Source: Paenibacillus chondroitinus NBRC 15376 (GTDB lineage Bacteria; Bacillota; Bacilli; Paenibacillales; NBRC-103111). Taken from it: DNA of 64,000 nucleotides. A program made the translations under genes and the position numbers. Location of the stretch: positions 1-64,000 of the forward strand of contig NZ_BILW01000002.1 of the NCBI RefSeq assembly GCF_004000765.1. Direction: 5' to 3'. Positions 19,190-27,764 of the stretch are shown piece by piece; position 1 is the first letter of the stretch; every line of letters starts with the position of its first letter. The notes below the pieces were generated by a model that was not told the DNA's origin, searched no databases, and saw nothing but the letters and a program-made list of their open reading frames with translations.

Positions 19190-20164
19190 CTACAGCTTTC
19201 TAGCTACGATTACAACCCAATTCGAATCATAGTTTTTCTCTACAATTGTAAATTTGGCAGCAACCAGCGCTTTTTCGACGAGCTCTTCCTTAGCGGTAAT
19301 AATACCGGACGTTATGTAATAGCCACCTTGCTGCAGAACTTCATAAACATCATCAACGAAAGTAACAATAACCTCTGCCAAAATGTTAGCAACAACGAGT
19401 TGCACTGGAATCGTGACGCCAAGCTTGCTAGCGCCTTCTGTTTCGCTTTCTTTCAGAACACCAAGCAAATCACTCAATTTTACCGTAATGTTAGATTCGA
19501 GCCCATTCTGTTTCGTATTATCCTCAGCACTGGTAACAGCAACAGGATCTAAATCCACGGCTAAAACATGCTTGGCTCCGAGTTTGGCAGCTGCAACGGA
19601 CAAAATGCCGGAACCCGTTCCAACATCAATGACATCATCCCCTGGCTGAAGCACCTTCTCCAGCGTTTTCAAGCATAGTGACGTTGTCGCATGTGTGCCT
19701 GTTCCGAACGCCATGCCAGGATCAAGCTCCAGAATCAGTTCACCAGGTGAAGCTGTATACTCTTCCCATGTCGGTTTAATCGTTAGACGGTCCGTGATGC
19801 GAATCGGTTTGAAATATTGCTTCCATGCGTGCGCCCAATCCTCGTCATCCACTTCTCTAAGTTCATAAGTTGGATTGCCCGTATCAATGTCGAATTCGCT
19901 CAGTTGTTCGACCGAAGCCTTTAAATTCGCCATCACCGGCTCCATGTCCGTCCCATGGTAGAAATAGCCTTTGATCACAGCTCTTCCTTCGGGAATGTCG
20001 TTAAAAGGCGTTTCATACAGTTGGCCAAATGACGTATCCCGTTCTTTGTTTAATGTCCCTGACTCTTCAATAGAGACGCCCCCAGCGCCTAATTCATGAA
20101 CAAAGTTCGTAATCATTTCTATTGCTTCTTCTGTCGTATGTACGGTTAATTCTTGCCAAAGCAT
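19190..20164 (-). CDS. prmA: Ribosomal protein L11 methyltransferase
   Basis: PrmA trimethylates ribosomal protein L11. The N-terminal L11-recognition domain begins MLWQELTVHTTEEA. The SAM domain has VIDVGTGSGILSVAA, LAVDLDPVAV and the NILAEVI motif of this family. The 324 residues are typical. AGGAGG lies about ten bases before the ATG. In Bacillus prmA directly follows dnaJ; here about 6 kb of other genes and a GDPD gene on the opposite strand separate them, so this prmA must have its own promoter. Confidence 0.95.
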   Translation of the reverse strand: MLWQELTVHTTEEAIEMITNFVHELGAGGVSIEESGTLNKERDTSFGQLYETPFNDIPEGRAVIKGYFYHGTDMEPVMANLKASVEQLSEFDIDTGNPTYELREVDDEDWAHAWKQYFKPIRITDRLTIKPTWEEYTASPGELILELDPGMAFGTGTHATTSLCLKTLEKVLQPGDDVIDVGTGSGILSVAAAKLGAKHVLAVDLDPVAVTSAEDNTKQNGLESNITVKLSDLLGVLKESETEGASKLGVTIPVQLVVANILAEVIVTFVDDVYEVLQQGGYYITSGIITAKEELVEKALVAAKFTIVEKNYDSNWVVIVARKL

Positions 20165-20197
20165 CAGTCGTGCTCCTCCTATCTGTTATCACCTTCG

Positions 20198-20227
20198 CGA
20201 AAATAAGCCCATCAGGGCTATTTTTAC
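20198..20227. terminator. Terminator-like hairpin upstream of prmA
   Basis: AAATA(A)GCCC-ATCA-GGGCTATTTTT forms a short stem with A and T runs on both sides. It could end a transcript entering from the right or attenuate prmA. A remnant of the old dnaJ-prmA junction is also possible. Confidence 0.4.
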
Positions 20228-20330
20228 AAGGATCATTGTACTACACTTCGCTTCTTGGGTAAAATAACCTGAATGTAAGCGCTATATTTTTTTATTTTCT
20301 TAATAATCTCCTAATACATTCGTGGTACAT

Positions 20331-20358
20331 TTAATAACAGGTGAACAACAGTTATCAA
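20331..20358 (+). promoter_or_regulatory. Possible weak Pho box upstream of the GDPD gene
   Basis: TTAATA, TGAACA and TATCAA lie at 20331, 20342 and 20353, an exact 11-base period, each resembling the TT(A/C/T)ACA repeat bound by PhoP. The match is poorer than upstream of the phosphatase gene, so this is a suggestion only. Confidence 0.3.
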
Positions 20359-20401
20359 TGGCTATTACCTCACTTATACTATCCCAGAATGGAGTCTTCG
20401 C

Positions 20402-21208
20402 ATGGTAAGAACTTTCCTCATTTTTCTTATTATTGTTGGGTTGGAACTCACAGCACCTTTTGCCAGTGCCACCCTGCTGGCTGATAACTACAGCCAAGTG
20501 ACCGCTCACCGCGGCAGCTCCAAGAAAGCGCCTGAGAATACCTTGAGCGCGTTCCGCCAAGCCATTGCGGATAAAGCTGGATTCGCCGAACTAGACGTGC
20601 AAGAAACGTCGGACGGAGTTGTTATGCTCATGCATGATGACAGTGCTCAACGCACGACGGGCATCAACAAAAACATGTGGGAAGTCACCTCATCTGAGCT
20701 TAAATCTGCCAGTGCCGGCAATTGGTTCAGCCCAAAGTTTAAAAGCGACCGCGTCCCTACCCTCGATGAAGTGATCGAGCTGGCCAAAGACCGGATCAAG
20801 CTAAATATAGAGCTGAAAAATAATGGGCATGGTGTACAACTTGCTCAGAAGACGGTTCAAATCATTGGCGCTCATGAGTTTGAAAAGCAATGCACGGTCA
20901 CGTCCTTTGATGCCGCTTTACTTCACACCGTAAAAAAAATGAACCCTCGTATTAAAACGGGGCTTATAATAAGTCAGAAATCAGAAACTTCCTCCCTTTG
21001 GGAAAGTCAAGATTACGACGTCGTCTCTGCGGCATACCCGCTAGTCAACGAAGAATTCATGAAAGAAGCCGCATCGCACAACAAAGAAGTTTACGCTTGG
21101 ACGGTCAACGACAAACCGGTGATGAAGCGTATGCTTGCGCTCGGTGTCACAAGTATTATTACAGATGCTCCCGATCAACTCATTCATTTAATGAACGTTC
21201 ATAATTAA
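20402..21208 (+). CDS. Exported glycerophosphodiester phosphodiesterase
   Basis: The 268-residue protein has a signal peptide (hydrophobic residues 4-18, likely cleavage after PFASA around residue 23) and a GDPD TIM-barrel. The catalytic HRG (HRGSSKKAPENT), the metal ligands ELDVQ and the HDD motif are all present. It hydrolyses glycerophosphodiesters, which can come from teichoic acid or phospholipid turnover, to glycerol 3-phosphate. The start at 20402 has a modest GGAG upstream. It stands alone on the plus strand among minus-strand genes. Together with the nearby phosphatase and phosphate transporter it suggests local phosphate scavenging. Confidence 0.9.
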   Translation: MVRTFLIFLIIVGLELTAPFASATLLADNYSQVTAHRGSSKKAPENTLSAFRQAIADKAGFAELDVQETSDGVVMLMHDDSAQRTTGINKNMWEVTSSELKSASAGNWFSPKFKSDRVPTLDEVIELAKDRIKLNIELKNNGHGVQLAQKTVQIIGAHEFEKQCTVTSFDAALLHTVKKMNPRIKTGLIISQKSETSSLWESQDYDVVSAAYPLVNEEFMKEAASHNKEVYAWTVNDKPVMKRMLALGVTSIITDAPDQLIHLMNVHN

Positions 21209-21228
21209 CTTATCTTTTGCAAAAATAT

Positions 21229-21273
21229 AAAAGCATCGATTACTCGCGCATTACACGGGTAACGATGCTTTTG
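21229..21273. terminator. Bidirectional terminator between the GDPD gene and the 91-residue gene
   Basis: AAAAGCATCG(A)TTAC pairs with GTAACGATGCTTTT. A and T runs flank the stem on both strands, so it can serve both converging genes. Confidence 0.85.
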
Positions 21274-21278
21274 TTCGT

Positions 21279-21554
21279 TTATATGGAACCGCCGGCACTC
21301 TCAATAACACGGCATGCTTGATCGTACACAGAGTCGTCAATGACTGCAGTCAGGATGATATCCAAGCCTACTGACTTCATGTCCCCGTCTACGCTCATCA
21401 TACTATCCGCCATCGCAGATTCAAAACCGCGTCCAATCTCATTATTGAACCGGTCCACCTGAACTTCAGCAGCTCTTAGCGCTTTAAGCTTGGCTGCCGC
21501 ACCTTCGGCTTGCTCAGGAGAATGGAAATAAGCAAGAATTGCTTTTTCCGCCAT
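21279..21554 (-). CDS. Hypothetical protein, 91 residues
   Basis: The product starts MAEKAILAYFHSPEQA and looks like a small ferredoxin-fold protein: beta strand, helix (PEQAEGAAAKLKALRA), strand (VQVDRF), then a polar loop and a second strand-helix pair (IILTAVID, VYDQACRVIESAGG). No catalytic motif is seen. The frame opens at 21626, but the ATG at 21554 has AGGAAG upstream and lies one base after the stop of the YfhD-like gene, so the two are translationally coupled. Similar alpha-beta proteins exist in Bacillales but I do not recognise a named family with certainty. Confidence 0.75.
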   Translation of the reverse strand: MAEKAILAYFHSPEQAEGAAAKLKALRAAEVQVDRFNNEIGRGFESAMADSMMSVDGDMKSVGLDIILTAVIDDSVYDQACRVIESAGGSI

Positions 21555-21555
21555 G

Positions 21556-21705
21556 TTAATTGTCTTCCTGTCTATGATCCGCGGCTTTCGCCCGTTCGGC
21601 CGCCTCGAAATCGTCCCGATCGGCAACCTCAGCCGAAAATTCTACATCCTCATTTTTGGCAACTGGCAAATGACTTTGCTTTTCTTGATTTTGTTTCGCA
21701 CTCAT
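21556..21705 (-). CDS. YfhD-like small protein, 49 residues
   Basis: ATG at 21705 has a perfect AGGAGG at seven-base spacing and the frame ends at 21556, one base before the next start. The product is very acidic and charged (core DVEFSAEVADRDDFEA, then AERAKAADHRQ). This core resembles the YfhD family of Bacillales, small proteins seen in sporulating bacteria and of unknown function. A promoter (21729-21757) lies just upstream. Assignment to YfhD is from the remembered family pattern and should be confirmed by a profile search. Confidence 0.75.
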   Translation of the reverse strand: MSAKQNQEKQSHLPVAKNEDVEFSAEVADRDDFEAAERAKAADHRQEDN

Positions 21706-21728
21706 CGTTGAACCTCCTAAAAGCTATC

Positions 21729-21757
21729 ATAGTAAAATCCAGTTTTTAGTTTGCCAA
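21729..21757 (-). promoter_or_regulatory. Predicted sigma-A promoter of the YfhD-like gene
   Basis: Minus strand: -35 TTGGCA (21757-21752), 17-base spacer, -10 TACTAT (21734-21729). The start codon follows about 24 bases later. Confidence 0.5.
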
Positions 21758-21783
21758 AACGAGTCTTTATTATACGAAACAGC

Positions 21784-22572
21784 CTATTCCTTTATTTTCT
21801 CGAAAGAGGCATCATAGAGCCGAAACATCGTCTTGTAACCCGATTCATCCAGCTTCACGCCTACATCGAGCTTGCCTGTGATGAGCAGTGGACCCGAAGT
21901 GTATCGAAGTTTGACATCATCCGGCACAAATACGATCATAATTTTATTCCAATAGGTTTCATCCCCATTATCAAAAGGGCATTCTGCTCCCGGTTTTGGT
22001 ATCAGCAGGAACCAATGCTTTTCAAAGGAGAGTACTTCACCCATAAAGCCTTTGATTTGCACGGTTTTACCACTCATATCCCAGAAGCGATCCGAAGGGG
22101 TATCCTGTTTCTCATTGTCAAAAAACTGATCCCAGTTTATTTCGTTGGACGCTGGTGACTGCTTTACGGTTTTGCTTGGTTCCGTGGCCGTAGGCTTCGG
22201 TTGCGGGCTGGAGGGCGGCGCAGCATCCGTTTTGACATTTGTTGCGTCAACTTGTGGAGGTGTGCTTTGCACAGCTTTTGGAGGCTCCGATACTTTTGGA
22301 GATGGTACCGGTGTAGGCTGCGTTTCTGTAACGGTTGTTGTCGCCACAGGTTCTGCAGTAGGCTTTGGCGATTCGGACGGAACTGCTTTGTCCGGTGTAA
22401 CAGATGGAACTGGCTGTGCACTTACAGTTGGAAGTGGAGAAGGCACAGAGCTTTCGATCGTGGTCTGATCCATACTGCCGAACGTTTGACCTGCGGTGTC
22501 CATTTTCTTTTGACCGCATCCTGAAACGAGTAGGACGACAGCCAAAACGGACGTGAACAGCATTTTTCTCAT
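21784..22572 (-). CDS. Lipoprotein with C-terminal DUF3299-like domain
   Basis: This 262-residue product has a lipoprotein signal (MRKMLF..VLLVSGC, lipobox cysteine near residue 19), a Pro/Ser/Thr/Val-rich linker of about 130 residues and a compact C-terminal domain of about 100 residues (GKTVQIKGFMG, WFLLIPKPGAECPF). That domain recalls DUF3299 proteins found beside MacB/FtsX-type ABC transporters in proteobacteria; this is inference. The frame opens at 22692, but the ATG at 22572 has GAGGTG six bases upstream and gives a normal lipoprotein start. It lies 17 nt after the permease gene, so it is the last gene of a three-gene transport operon. Confidence 0.8.
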   Translation of the reverse strand: MRKMLFTSVLAVVLLVSGCGQKKMDTAGQTFGSMDQTTIESSVPSPLPTVSAQPVPSVTPDKAVPSESPKPTAEPVATTTVTETQPTPVPSPKVSEPPKAVQSTPPQVDATNVKTDAAPPSSPQPKPTATEPSKTVKQSPASNEINWDQFFDNEKQDTPSDRFWDMSGKTVQIKGFMGEVLSFEKHWFLLIPKPGAECPFDNGDETYWNKIMIVFVPDDVKLRYTSGPLLITGKLDVGVKLDESGYKTMFRLYDASFEKIKE

Positions 22573-22589
22573 TTTCATCACCTCAGACT

Positions 22590-23813
22590 TCATGACTTGA
22601 ATAATTGCAATGGATCTACACGATAGGCCTGCAATGCCGGTCCTGCTGAAGCAAGAACACCAATTCCTAATGTTCCTGCGATTAACAGCCATTCTCCTTG
22701 CATGAACTGAAAGGATTGCAGCTGCAAACCTGTATATTCAAATACAGCTTCGCGGCTTAAATAACCGCCGAGATGGCCTGACAGCATGCCCAGAACAAGG
22801 CCGATCACCGTCAGCAATAATCCCTCCCCGATCAGCGAGGACCAAATAAATCCTTTGGATTTTCCAATTAAACGCAGTAAAGCGACGTCTTTCTTCCGTT
22901 CATTCACAGCTGCGACAAGCGAAAGAAGGATGGTGCCTGCAGCAAGCAAAATGCAGATGATCGTTACAACCGTTAACGCCCCGGTTCCTTTATCGATGAC
23001 GTTCACAACATCAGCAACCGCTTTGCTTGTATAAATCGCTTGAACATTGTTTATTTGACCGTATTTCGTTTTGATCAATTGCGCACCGAGCAGCGTCTTC
23101 GGCTTGATTAGAATGGAAGTAACTTCCCGATGTTCAGCATCCTGCCCCTCATGCACAGCCCAAGCGTAATCCAAAGTAGTAAAAACAGCACGATCATCGG
23201 AAGTAAATAATGGCGGTAAGATACCAACTACGGTATATGTAAAATTATGATGATGCTCCTCTTCAACCGATTCATCTCCGTGATCTTCGCCTTCCGCTTC
23301 TTCCAGCCCTTTAATCAAGCCGTGCGCGCCCTGGAATTTATCTCCGATATGAAGCCCTAGCGAGCTCGCAACGTGCGATCCGACAATGGTCTCGCCAAGC
23401 TTTCCGTACATTTTCCCTCCCGCCATCTGCTTCTCTGTTCCATAGCGGGAAGCGAAATAGCCGGGTTCAATCCCAACGATAGGAAATCCGTTATAATTAT
23501 CTCCCGTCGTCATTGCATAGGCACGATCAACGGACTCATCCTTTTGAAGCTGGCTGAGCAGTGAAAACGGTACATTCCCTGTAGGAGCGCCTACATGATA
23601 ATAAGTGTTCAAAGCAAGCTGCGACGCGCTGCCTTTGGCACCAATCGTTACCTCGAAGGGACCGTAGCCCTTCTCAGCTCCCTGCTCAAGCCCTTCGCTG
23701 CAAAGCAGTAAAAACACAACCAAAGCGGCCGTAATCGTTACAGATAAAATGGTTAGCAGTGAGAGTGTTTTACGGTGAAGCATATTTCTCCAGACTAAAG
23801 CCACTAATCTCAT
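22590..23813 (-). CDS. FtsX/MacB-type ABC transporter permease
   Basis: The 407-residue protein has one N-terminal membrane segment (about residues 17-40), a large extracytoplasmic domain and three C-terminal segments, the FtsX/MacB layout. Its outer domain contains an unusual acidic and histidine-rich stretch, EDHGDESVEEEHHH, around residues 191-208, which looks like a metal-binding loop. It overlaps the ATPase gene by 4 nt (ATGA type). The ATPase-permease-lipoprotein set resembles the PA4064-PA4066 part of the zinc-regulated ABC locus of Pseudomonas. A zinc or manganese role is therefore a reasonable guess, not shown. Confidence 0.88.
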   Translation of the reverse strand: MRLVALVWRNMLHRKTLSLLTILSVTITAALVVFLLLCSEGLEQGAEKGYGPFEVTIGAKGSASQLALNTYYHVGAPTGNVPFSLLSQLQKDESVDRAYAMTTGDNYNGFPIVGIEPGYFASRYGTEKQMAGGKMYGKLGETIVGSHVASSLGLHIGDKFQGAHGLIKGLEEAEGEDHGDESVEEEHHHNFTYTVVGILPPLFTSDDRAVFTTLDYAWAVHEGQDAEHREVTSILIKPKTLLGAQLIKTKYGQINNVQAIYTSKAVADVVNVIDKGTGALTVVTIICILLAAGTILLSLVAAVNERKKDVALLRLIGKSKGFIWSSLIGEGLLLTVIGLVLGMLSGHLGGYLSREAVFEYTGLQLQSFQFMQGEWLLIAGTLGIGVLASAGPALQAYRVDPLQLFKS

Positions 23814-24487
23814 ACGGCATTTCTCCTCGATAGCTCATTAATTTCCCCGATATGAATACGTGTCGGGTACATTTCCGCCAGATGCAAATCGTGAGTAACG
23901 GTAACGAGCGTGAGCTTCTCGGTCTCACAAATGTTCAGCAATAGCGACATGACCTCACCAGCTGTTTCCCAATCTAAACTGCCTGTAGGCTCATCGGCGA
24001 GCACAAGCTGCGGCTTAGTTAGAATAGCTCGAATTATGGCGGCTCTCTGCTGCTGACCTCTCGACAGCTCATTCGGCATATGATGCTGACGATCCTTCAA
24101 GCCGACTCTCTCAAACCAGTCGTCAAGCTGGTCTTTGGTCATCTTCTTCGACCAGGTATCCGGAACAATGAGCTCAACGTTCTGTCTGGCGGTCAGTGAC
24201 GAAATCAAATGAAAATCTTGAAAAATATAACCGACATGCTCCGCACGGAAACGGTCTCTCTTACTTTGCGAAAACGTATGGAGCGGTAAGCCGTTCACAC
24301 GTATTTCCCCTTCGTCTGGAACCATAACACCGCTGAGCAAGTGCAGGAGCGTGCTTTTACCGCTTCCGCTCGGGCCGAGCAAAGCAATGCGTTCCCCTTG
24401 CGCAAGGCTCCACGAAGGAACGCTTAGTATCTGCAGCTTTTGCCCATGCATCGTGAATGACTTTGAAATATTGTTCAACTCAATCAT
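23810..24487 (-). CDS. ABC transporter ATP-binding protein (LolD/MacB class)
   Basis: The 225-residue ATPase has Walker A GPSGSGKST, Q-loop QDFHL, signature LSRGQQQR, Walker B LVLADEPTG and the H-loop VTHD. It belongs to the class that pairs with FtsX-type permeases, consistent with the next gene, which overlaps it by 4 nt. Such complexes usually drive mechanotransmission or lipoprotein/substrate handling rather than classical import. Confidence 0.95.
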   Translation of the reverse strand: MIELNNISKSFTMHGQKLQILSVPSWSLAQGERIALLGPSGSGKSTLLHLLSGVMVPDEGEIRVNGLPLHTFSQSKRDRFRAEHVGYIFQDFHLISSLTARQNVELIVPDTWSKKMTKDQLDDWFERVGLKDRQHHMPNELSRGQQQRAAIIRAILTKPQLVLADEPTGSLDWETAGEVMSLLLNICETEKLTLVTVTHDLHLAEMYPTRIHIGEINELSRRNAV

Positions 24488-24520
24488 AGCTGTCCTCCAA
24501 ATTCATAGGTCCAAGATAGG

Positions 24521-24556
24521 AAAAGAGGACAAGGGAAGCGTGATCCCCTGTCCTTT
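24521..24556 (-). terminator. Terminator of the alkaline phosphatase gene
   Basis: Minus strand: AGGACAGGGGA pairs with TCCCTTGTCCT over a seven-base loop, then CTTTTCC. It lies directly after the phosphatase stop. Confidence 0.75.
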
Positions 24557-24570
24557 CTTTGCCTTTGCTT

Positions 24571-26301
24571 TTAGTTTTTCACGATGCGCTCGTTGAAGGA
24601 ATCCCATGTCATCGTTTTGCCAGTCAGCTTATTGAATGCTTCCAGCGGCAGGTATAGCTTGCCATTGTCGACATTGCCAACAAGTGTGCTTTCGCTGCCA
24701 TTTTCAGTGATAGCGCCCGTTTCAACAAGAACGGACAATTTTTGGTTGTCTTTGGAAAGTGTAACGGATTTCGTTGCTTCGTCCCAAACAACTTGAATAT
24801 CTAATGCTTCAGCAAGCGATTTCGCTGTAAACAATGTTTTGTTATCGCGAGTCACTTTAAACAATGGATACAAGTACTTATCTTGCAATTCTTTTGTTGC
24901 TGCAGCAAGGTCAGCGCCAATTACTTTTGCACCGCTTTTGGCAATATCCGTATTATCGATGTCGCCTTTAACCAAAGAAGCGATCGGCCCGTATGCCCAT
25001 ACCCCAACGTCTACGCCAGTATGTCCATGTCCCGTCCAGCCAATAGCCAAACGCTTGGACACTACCGCGTTGTACCCGCCAGCACGCCCGTAGGATGAAC
25101 CGTCACCTTTCAATATCAAAGCAACTTCCTCGTCAGACAAGTCTGTGAAACCAACGTTATCAGCAACGATTTTACGAACGTCTTCAGCTGTTTGAGCTGC
25201 TTTCAAAATTGCATCCAAATACTCATAGGAGTGCTTCTCCTTGTTAAACAAATCAACATTCAATTCGTACACATTGTTAATTCCCAAGGACAATCCGCCT
25301 GTTTCGTGGTCAGCCGTGACAACAACGGAAGTATTTCCGTCTTTTTTCGCGAAATCAACCAACGTTTTGAAAGTTGCATCCAGCTCCAGCATTTCTTGAA
25401 CGTTAGCTGGCAGATCGTTTGCGTGGCCCGCGTGATCGATACGTCCTTGTTCAACCAATAGCACGAAACCATCTTTATTTTGGGATAAAATATCAAGTGC
25501 TTTTTGCGTCATTTGCGGTAAGCTTGGTGTGCTCGCATCGCGGTCCAGTACGTATGGAATTTCGTTCATTGCGAAAAGTCCAAGTGCATGGTCAGCTGTA
25601 GCTGGAATTGCATCTAAACCTGCTTTATCAAACGCTGTTTTGAAGCCTTTTGCTTCATAGTCAGGAATGATATTTTTGTCAGTACGTTTTCCTTTATCGT
25701 CTTTTGTTACAAAGTTCGTTTTACCGCCTCCGAAAAAAACATTCACTCCGCTTGCTAAGTATTGCGAAGCAATTGCATTTTGATTGCTGCGCTGGCGAAC
25801 ATGGGATGCCCATACCGCAGGTGTTGCTCCAGTAATATTATCTGTAGTAACAAGTCCGGTTGCTTTGCCCTGCTTCATTGCTGCTTCAATGACTGAGCCA
25901 AAAGGCTTGGCAACGTCACCGTTAGACACGCTGATAGCATTATTATAAGTTTTGTTACCAGTCGAGAAGGCCGTTGCAGCTGCAGCGGAGTCTGTTACAG
26001 CACCGGATTCCGACGTGTATGGACCTGGTTGCGAGTATGTAGTTGCTTTACCAACATAGTATCCGCCATCAAGCTCTAAGCGGTCTTTATTTAAAAACTT
26101 TTTGGAGTAGTATCTTGCTGCCGTCACTTCAGCCGGACCCATGCCGTCACCGATCAGTACGATCAGGTTTTTGGACTGCGGTTTCTCGGTTGGAACAGAA
26201 GTCGGAGTTGTTTCAGCAGCTGATGCTACGCCAGCTACGTTTAAGGCCAGTAAGGAAATGGCTAGACCGGATCCCATGATTTGTTTCAAGCTTTTTTTCA
26301 A
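24571..26301 (-). CDS. Secreted alkaline phosphatase with C-terminal stalk-like domain
   Basis: The 576-residue protein releases phosphate from organic monoesters outside the cell. It has a signal peptide (MKKSLKQIMGSG..ASA, cleavage near residue 29). The phosphatase core includes IGDGMGPAEV, the nucleophile serine in TDSAAAATAFSTG, and metal ligands in EQGRIDHAGHAND, TADHETGG and TGHGHTGVDV. After about residue 475 a 100-residue domain follows (KTLFTAKSLAEALDIQVVWD, LYLPLEAFNKLTG, ending NERIVKN) that resembles the copper-amine-oxidase N-terminal-like stalk domain common in exported Paenibacillus proteins, probably for wall association. A strong Pho box upstream predicts induction by phosphate starvation. 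Confidence 0.94.
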   Translation of the reverse strand: MKKSLKQIMGSGLAISLLALNVAGVASAAETTPTSVPTEKPQSKNLIVLIGDGMGPAEVTAARYYSKKFLNKDRLELDGGYYVGKATTYSQPGPYTSESGAVTDSAAAATAFSTGNKTYNNAISVSNGDVAKPFGSVIEAAMKQGKATGLVTTDNITGATPAVWASHVRQRSNQNAIASQYLASGVNVFFGGGKTNFVTKDDKGKRTDKNIIPDYEAKGFKTAFDKAGLDAIPATADHALGLFAMNEIPYVLDRDASTPSLPQMTQKALDILSQNKDGFVLLVEQGRIDHAGHANDLPANVQEMLELDATFKTLVDFAKKDGNTSVVVTADHETGGLSLGINNVYELNVDLFNKEKHSYEYLDAILKAAQTAEDVRKIVADNVGFTDLSDEEVALILKGDGSSYGRAGGYNAVVSKRLAIGWTGHGHTGVDVGVWAYGPIASLVKGDIDNTDIAKSGAKVIGADLAAATKELQDKYLYPLFKVTRDNKTLFTAKSLAEALDIQVVWDEATKSVTLSKDNQKLSVLVETGAITENGSESTLVGNVDNGKLYLPLEAFNKLTGKTMTWDSFNERIVKN

Positions 26302-26407
26302 GGTGTATTCCCTCCAAATATTAAGTATCTCACGTAATCTAGCATAACTTTCATAGATTAAGAGGAAGTTATCGTTACGTATTCGCTATGTAAAAGATTC
26401 CATATAC

Positions 26408-26435
26408 TGTTAGCTGAATGTAAACAAGTTGTGAA
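26408..26435 (-). promoter_or_regulatory. Pho box (PhoP binding site) for the alkaline phosphatase gene
   Basis: On the minus strand three hexamers TTCACA, TTTACA and CTAACA lie exactly 11 bases apart (plus-strand starts 26430, 26419, 26408). This is the direct-repeat pattern of PhoP~P binding sites in Bacillus. It sits about 110-135 bases before the phosphatase start. Confidence 0.85.
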
Positions 26436-26455
26436 CGTGCATCCTGCAGCCAAAC

Positions 26456-26519
26456 AAAAAAACACTCCACCTGGCCTTTTCAACAGATCAAAATCTGTGA
26501 AAACGTCAAGGGAGTGTTC
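26456..26519 (-). terminator. Terminator of the hrcA-dnaJ heat-shock operon
   Basis: Minus strand: AACACTCC pairs with GGAGTGTT and encloses an inner ACAGAT/ATCTGT hairpin; seven T follow. It lies just after the dnaJ stop. Confidence 0.85.
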
Positions 26520-26543
26520 ATGGTTCTTATTGAAAATATGAAT

Positions 26544-27656
26544 TTAGTCGCCCAAGAAAGCTCTTTTCATACGTTCGAAAATCGATTGGTTCTGCTCATG
26601 CGTATGCTCACCGGTTTGTTTGCCGAATTGGCGCAGCAAATCCTTCTGATCTTCGCTCAAGTTCGTAGGCGTTACCACAATCACTTTCACGTGTTGGTCA
26701 CCTTGACCAAAGCCGCGCAAGTGCGGAACCCCTTTTCCTTTTAAGCGGAAATACGTATCGGTTTGCGTGCCAGCCGGAATTTTGAGCTTGACTTTCTCTG
26801 TCAGCGTCGGGATCTCGATCTCATCACCAAGTGCCGCTTGCATAAAAGTAAGTGGTACTTCGCAATAGACATCATTGCCTTCACGCTCAAAGAATTCATG
26901 GGATTTCACGCGAATGACGACGTAAAGATCACCAGATGGGCCTCCACGAGTACCGCCTTCTCCTTCGCCTGATACGCGAAGTTGTGCGCCGTCGTCCACA
27001 CCAGCTGGAATCTTGATGTGAATGGTGCGTTGTTTTTTCACTTTACCCGCGCCATGGCAGGTTCCGCATTTTTCTTTAATGATTTTACCGGAGCCATTAC
27101 ATTGCGTACATACGCGGCGATTCACAATGCGGCCGAATGCCGTATTTTGTACAACTTCTTGTTGACCGCTGCCGTGACAGCCGCCGCAAGTTTCCGGCTT
27201 CGTTCCCGGCTTGGCGCCAGAGCCGTTACACGTATCGCAATTTTCAGTTCGCGGAATATGAATATCGGTTTCTTTACCGAAAATCGCTTCCTTAAACTCA
27301 ATCGTCATTGTGTATTGCAAATCGTTTCCGCGCTGCGGCGCATTCGGATTACGACGGTTACCGCCGCCACCGCCAAAGAACATATCAAAAATGTCGCCAA
27401 AGCCGCCACTGAAGTCTTGGCCGCCCATCCCCTGGTTCGGATCAACGTGACCAAACTGGTCATATTGGGCTTTCTTCTGATTATCGCTAAGCACATCATA
27501 CGCGTCTTTTGCTTCTTTGAATTTATCTTCCGCATCCGCAGCTTTATTCACGTCAGGGTGATACTGACGCGCCATTTTACGGTAAGCCTTTTTGATGTCT
27601 TCTTGCGAAGCATCCTTGCCGACCCCAAGCACCTCGTAATAATCACGTTTACTCAT
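26544..27656 (-). CDS. dnaJ: Chaperone DnaJ
   Basis: DnaJ is the type I Hsp40 that delivers clients to DnaK and stimulates its ATPase. The J domain carries the HPD triplet (YHPDVN) at its usual place. A Gly/Phe-rich region ([22 protein letters not shown]), four CxxCxGxG zinc repeats ([32 protein letters not shown]) and the C-terminal substrate domain follow. Its 370 residues are normal. It is the last gene of the heat-shock operon: a terminator follows and prmA is not next, unlike Bacillus. Confidence 0.98.
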   Translation of the reverse strand: MSKRDYYEVLGVGKDASQEDIKKAYRKMARQYHPDVNKAADAEDKFKEAKDAYDVLSDNQKKAQYDQFGHVDPNQGMGGQDFSGGFGDIFDMFFGGGGGNRRNPNAPQRGNDLQYTMTIEFKEAIFGKETDIHIPRTENCDTCNGSGAKPGTKPETCGGCHGSGQQEVVQNTAFGRIVNRRVCTQCNGSGKIIKEKCGTCHGAGKVKKQRTIHIKIPAGVDDGAQLRVSGEGEGGTRGGPSGDLYVVIRVKSHEFFEREGNDVYCEVPLTFMQAALGDEIEIPTLTEKVKLKIPAGTQTDTYFRLKGKGVPHLRGFGQGDQHVKVIVVTPTNLSEDQKDLLRQFGKQTGEHTHEQNQSIFERMKRAFLGD

Positions 27657-27690
27657 TGTTCCACTCCCATGTTCAAGACTACAAACGGAA

Positions 27691-27725
27691 AGTCAAAGCC
27701 ACGGGGAACCCCCTTGGCTTTGACT
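27691..27725 (-). other. Strong intercistronic hairpin between dnaK and dnaJ
   Basis: AGTCAAAGCC-AC-GGGG-AAC-CCCC-TT-GGCTTTGACT forms a long, nearly perfect stem. No U-tract follows on the coding strand, so it is more likely an mRNA-processing or stability element that sets the DnaK:DnaJ ratio than a terminator. Confidence 0.7.
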
Positions 27726-27764
27726 CATTCGTTTCTACACATCCAGCATTACTATAGGATATGT

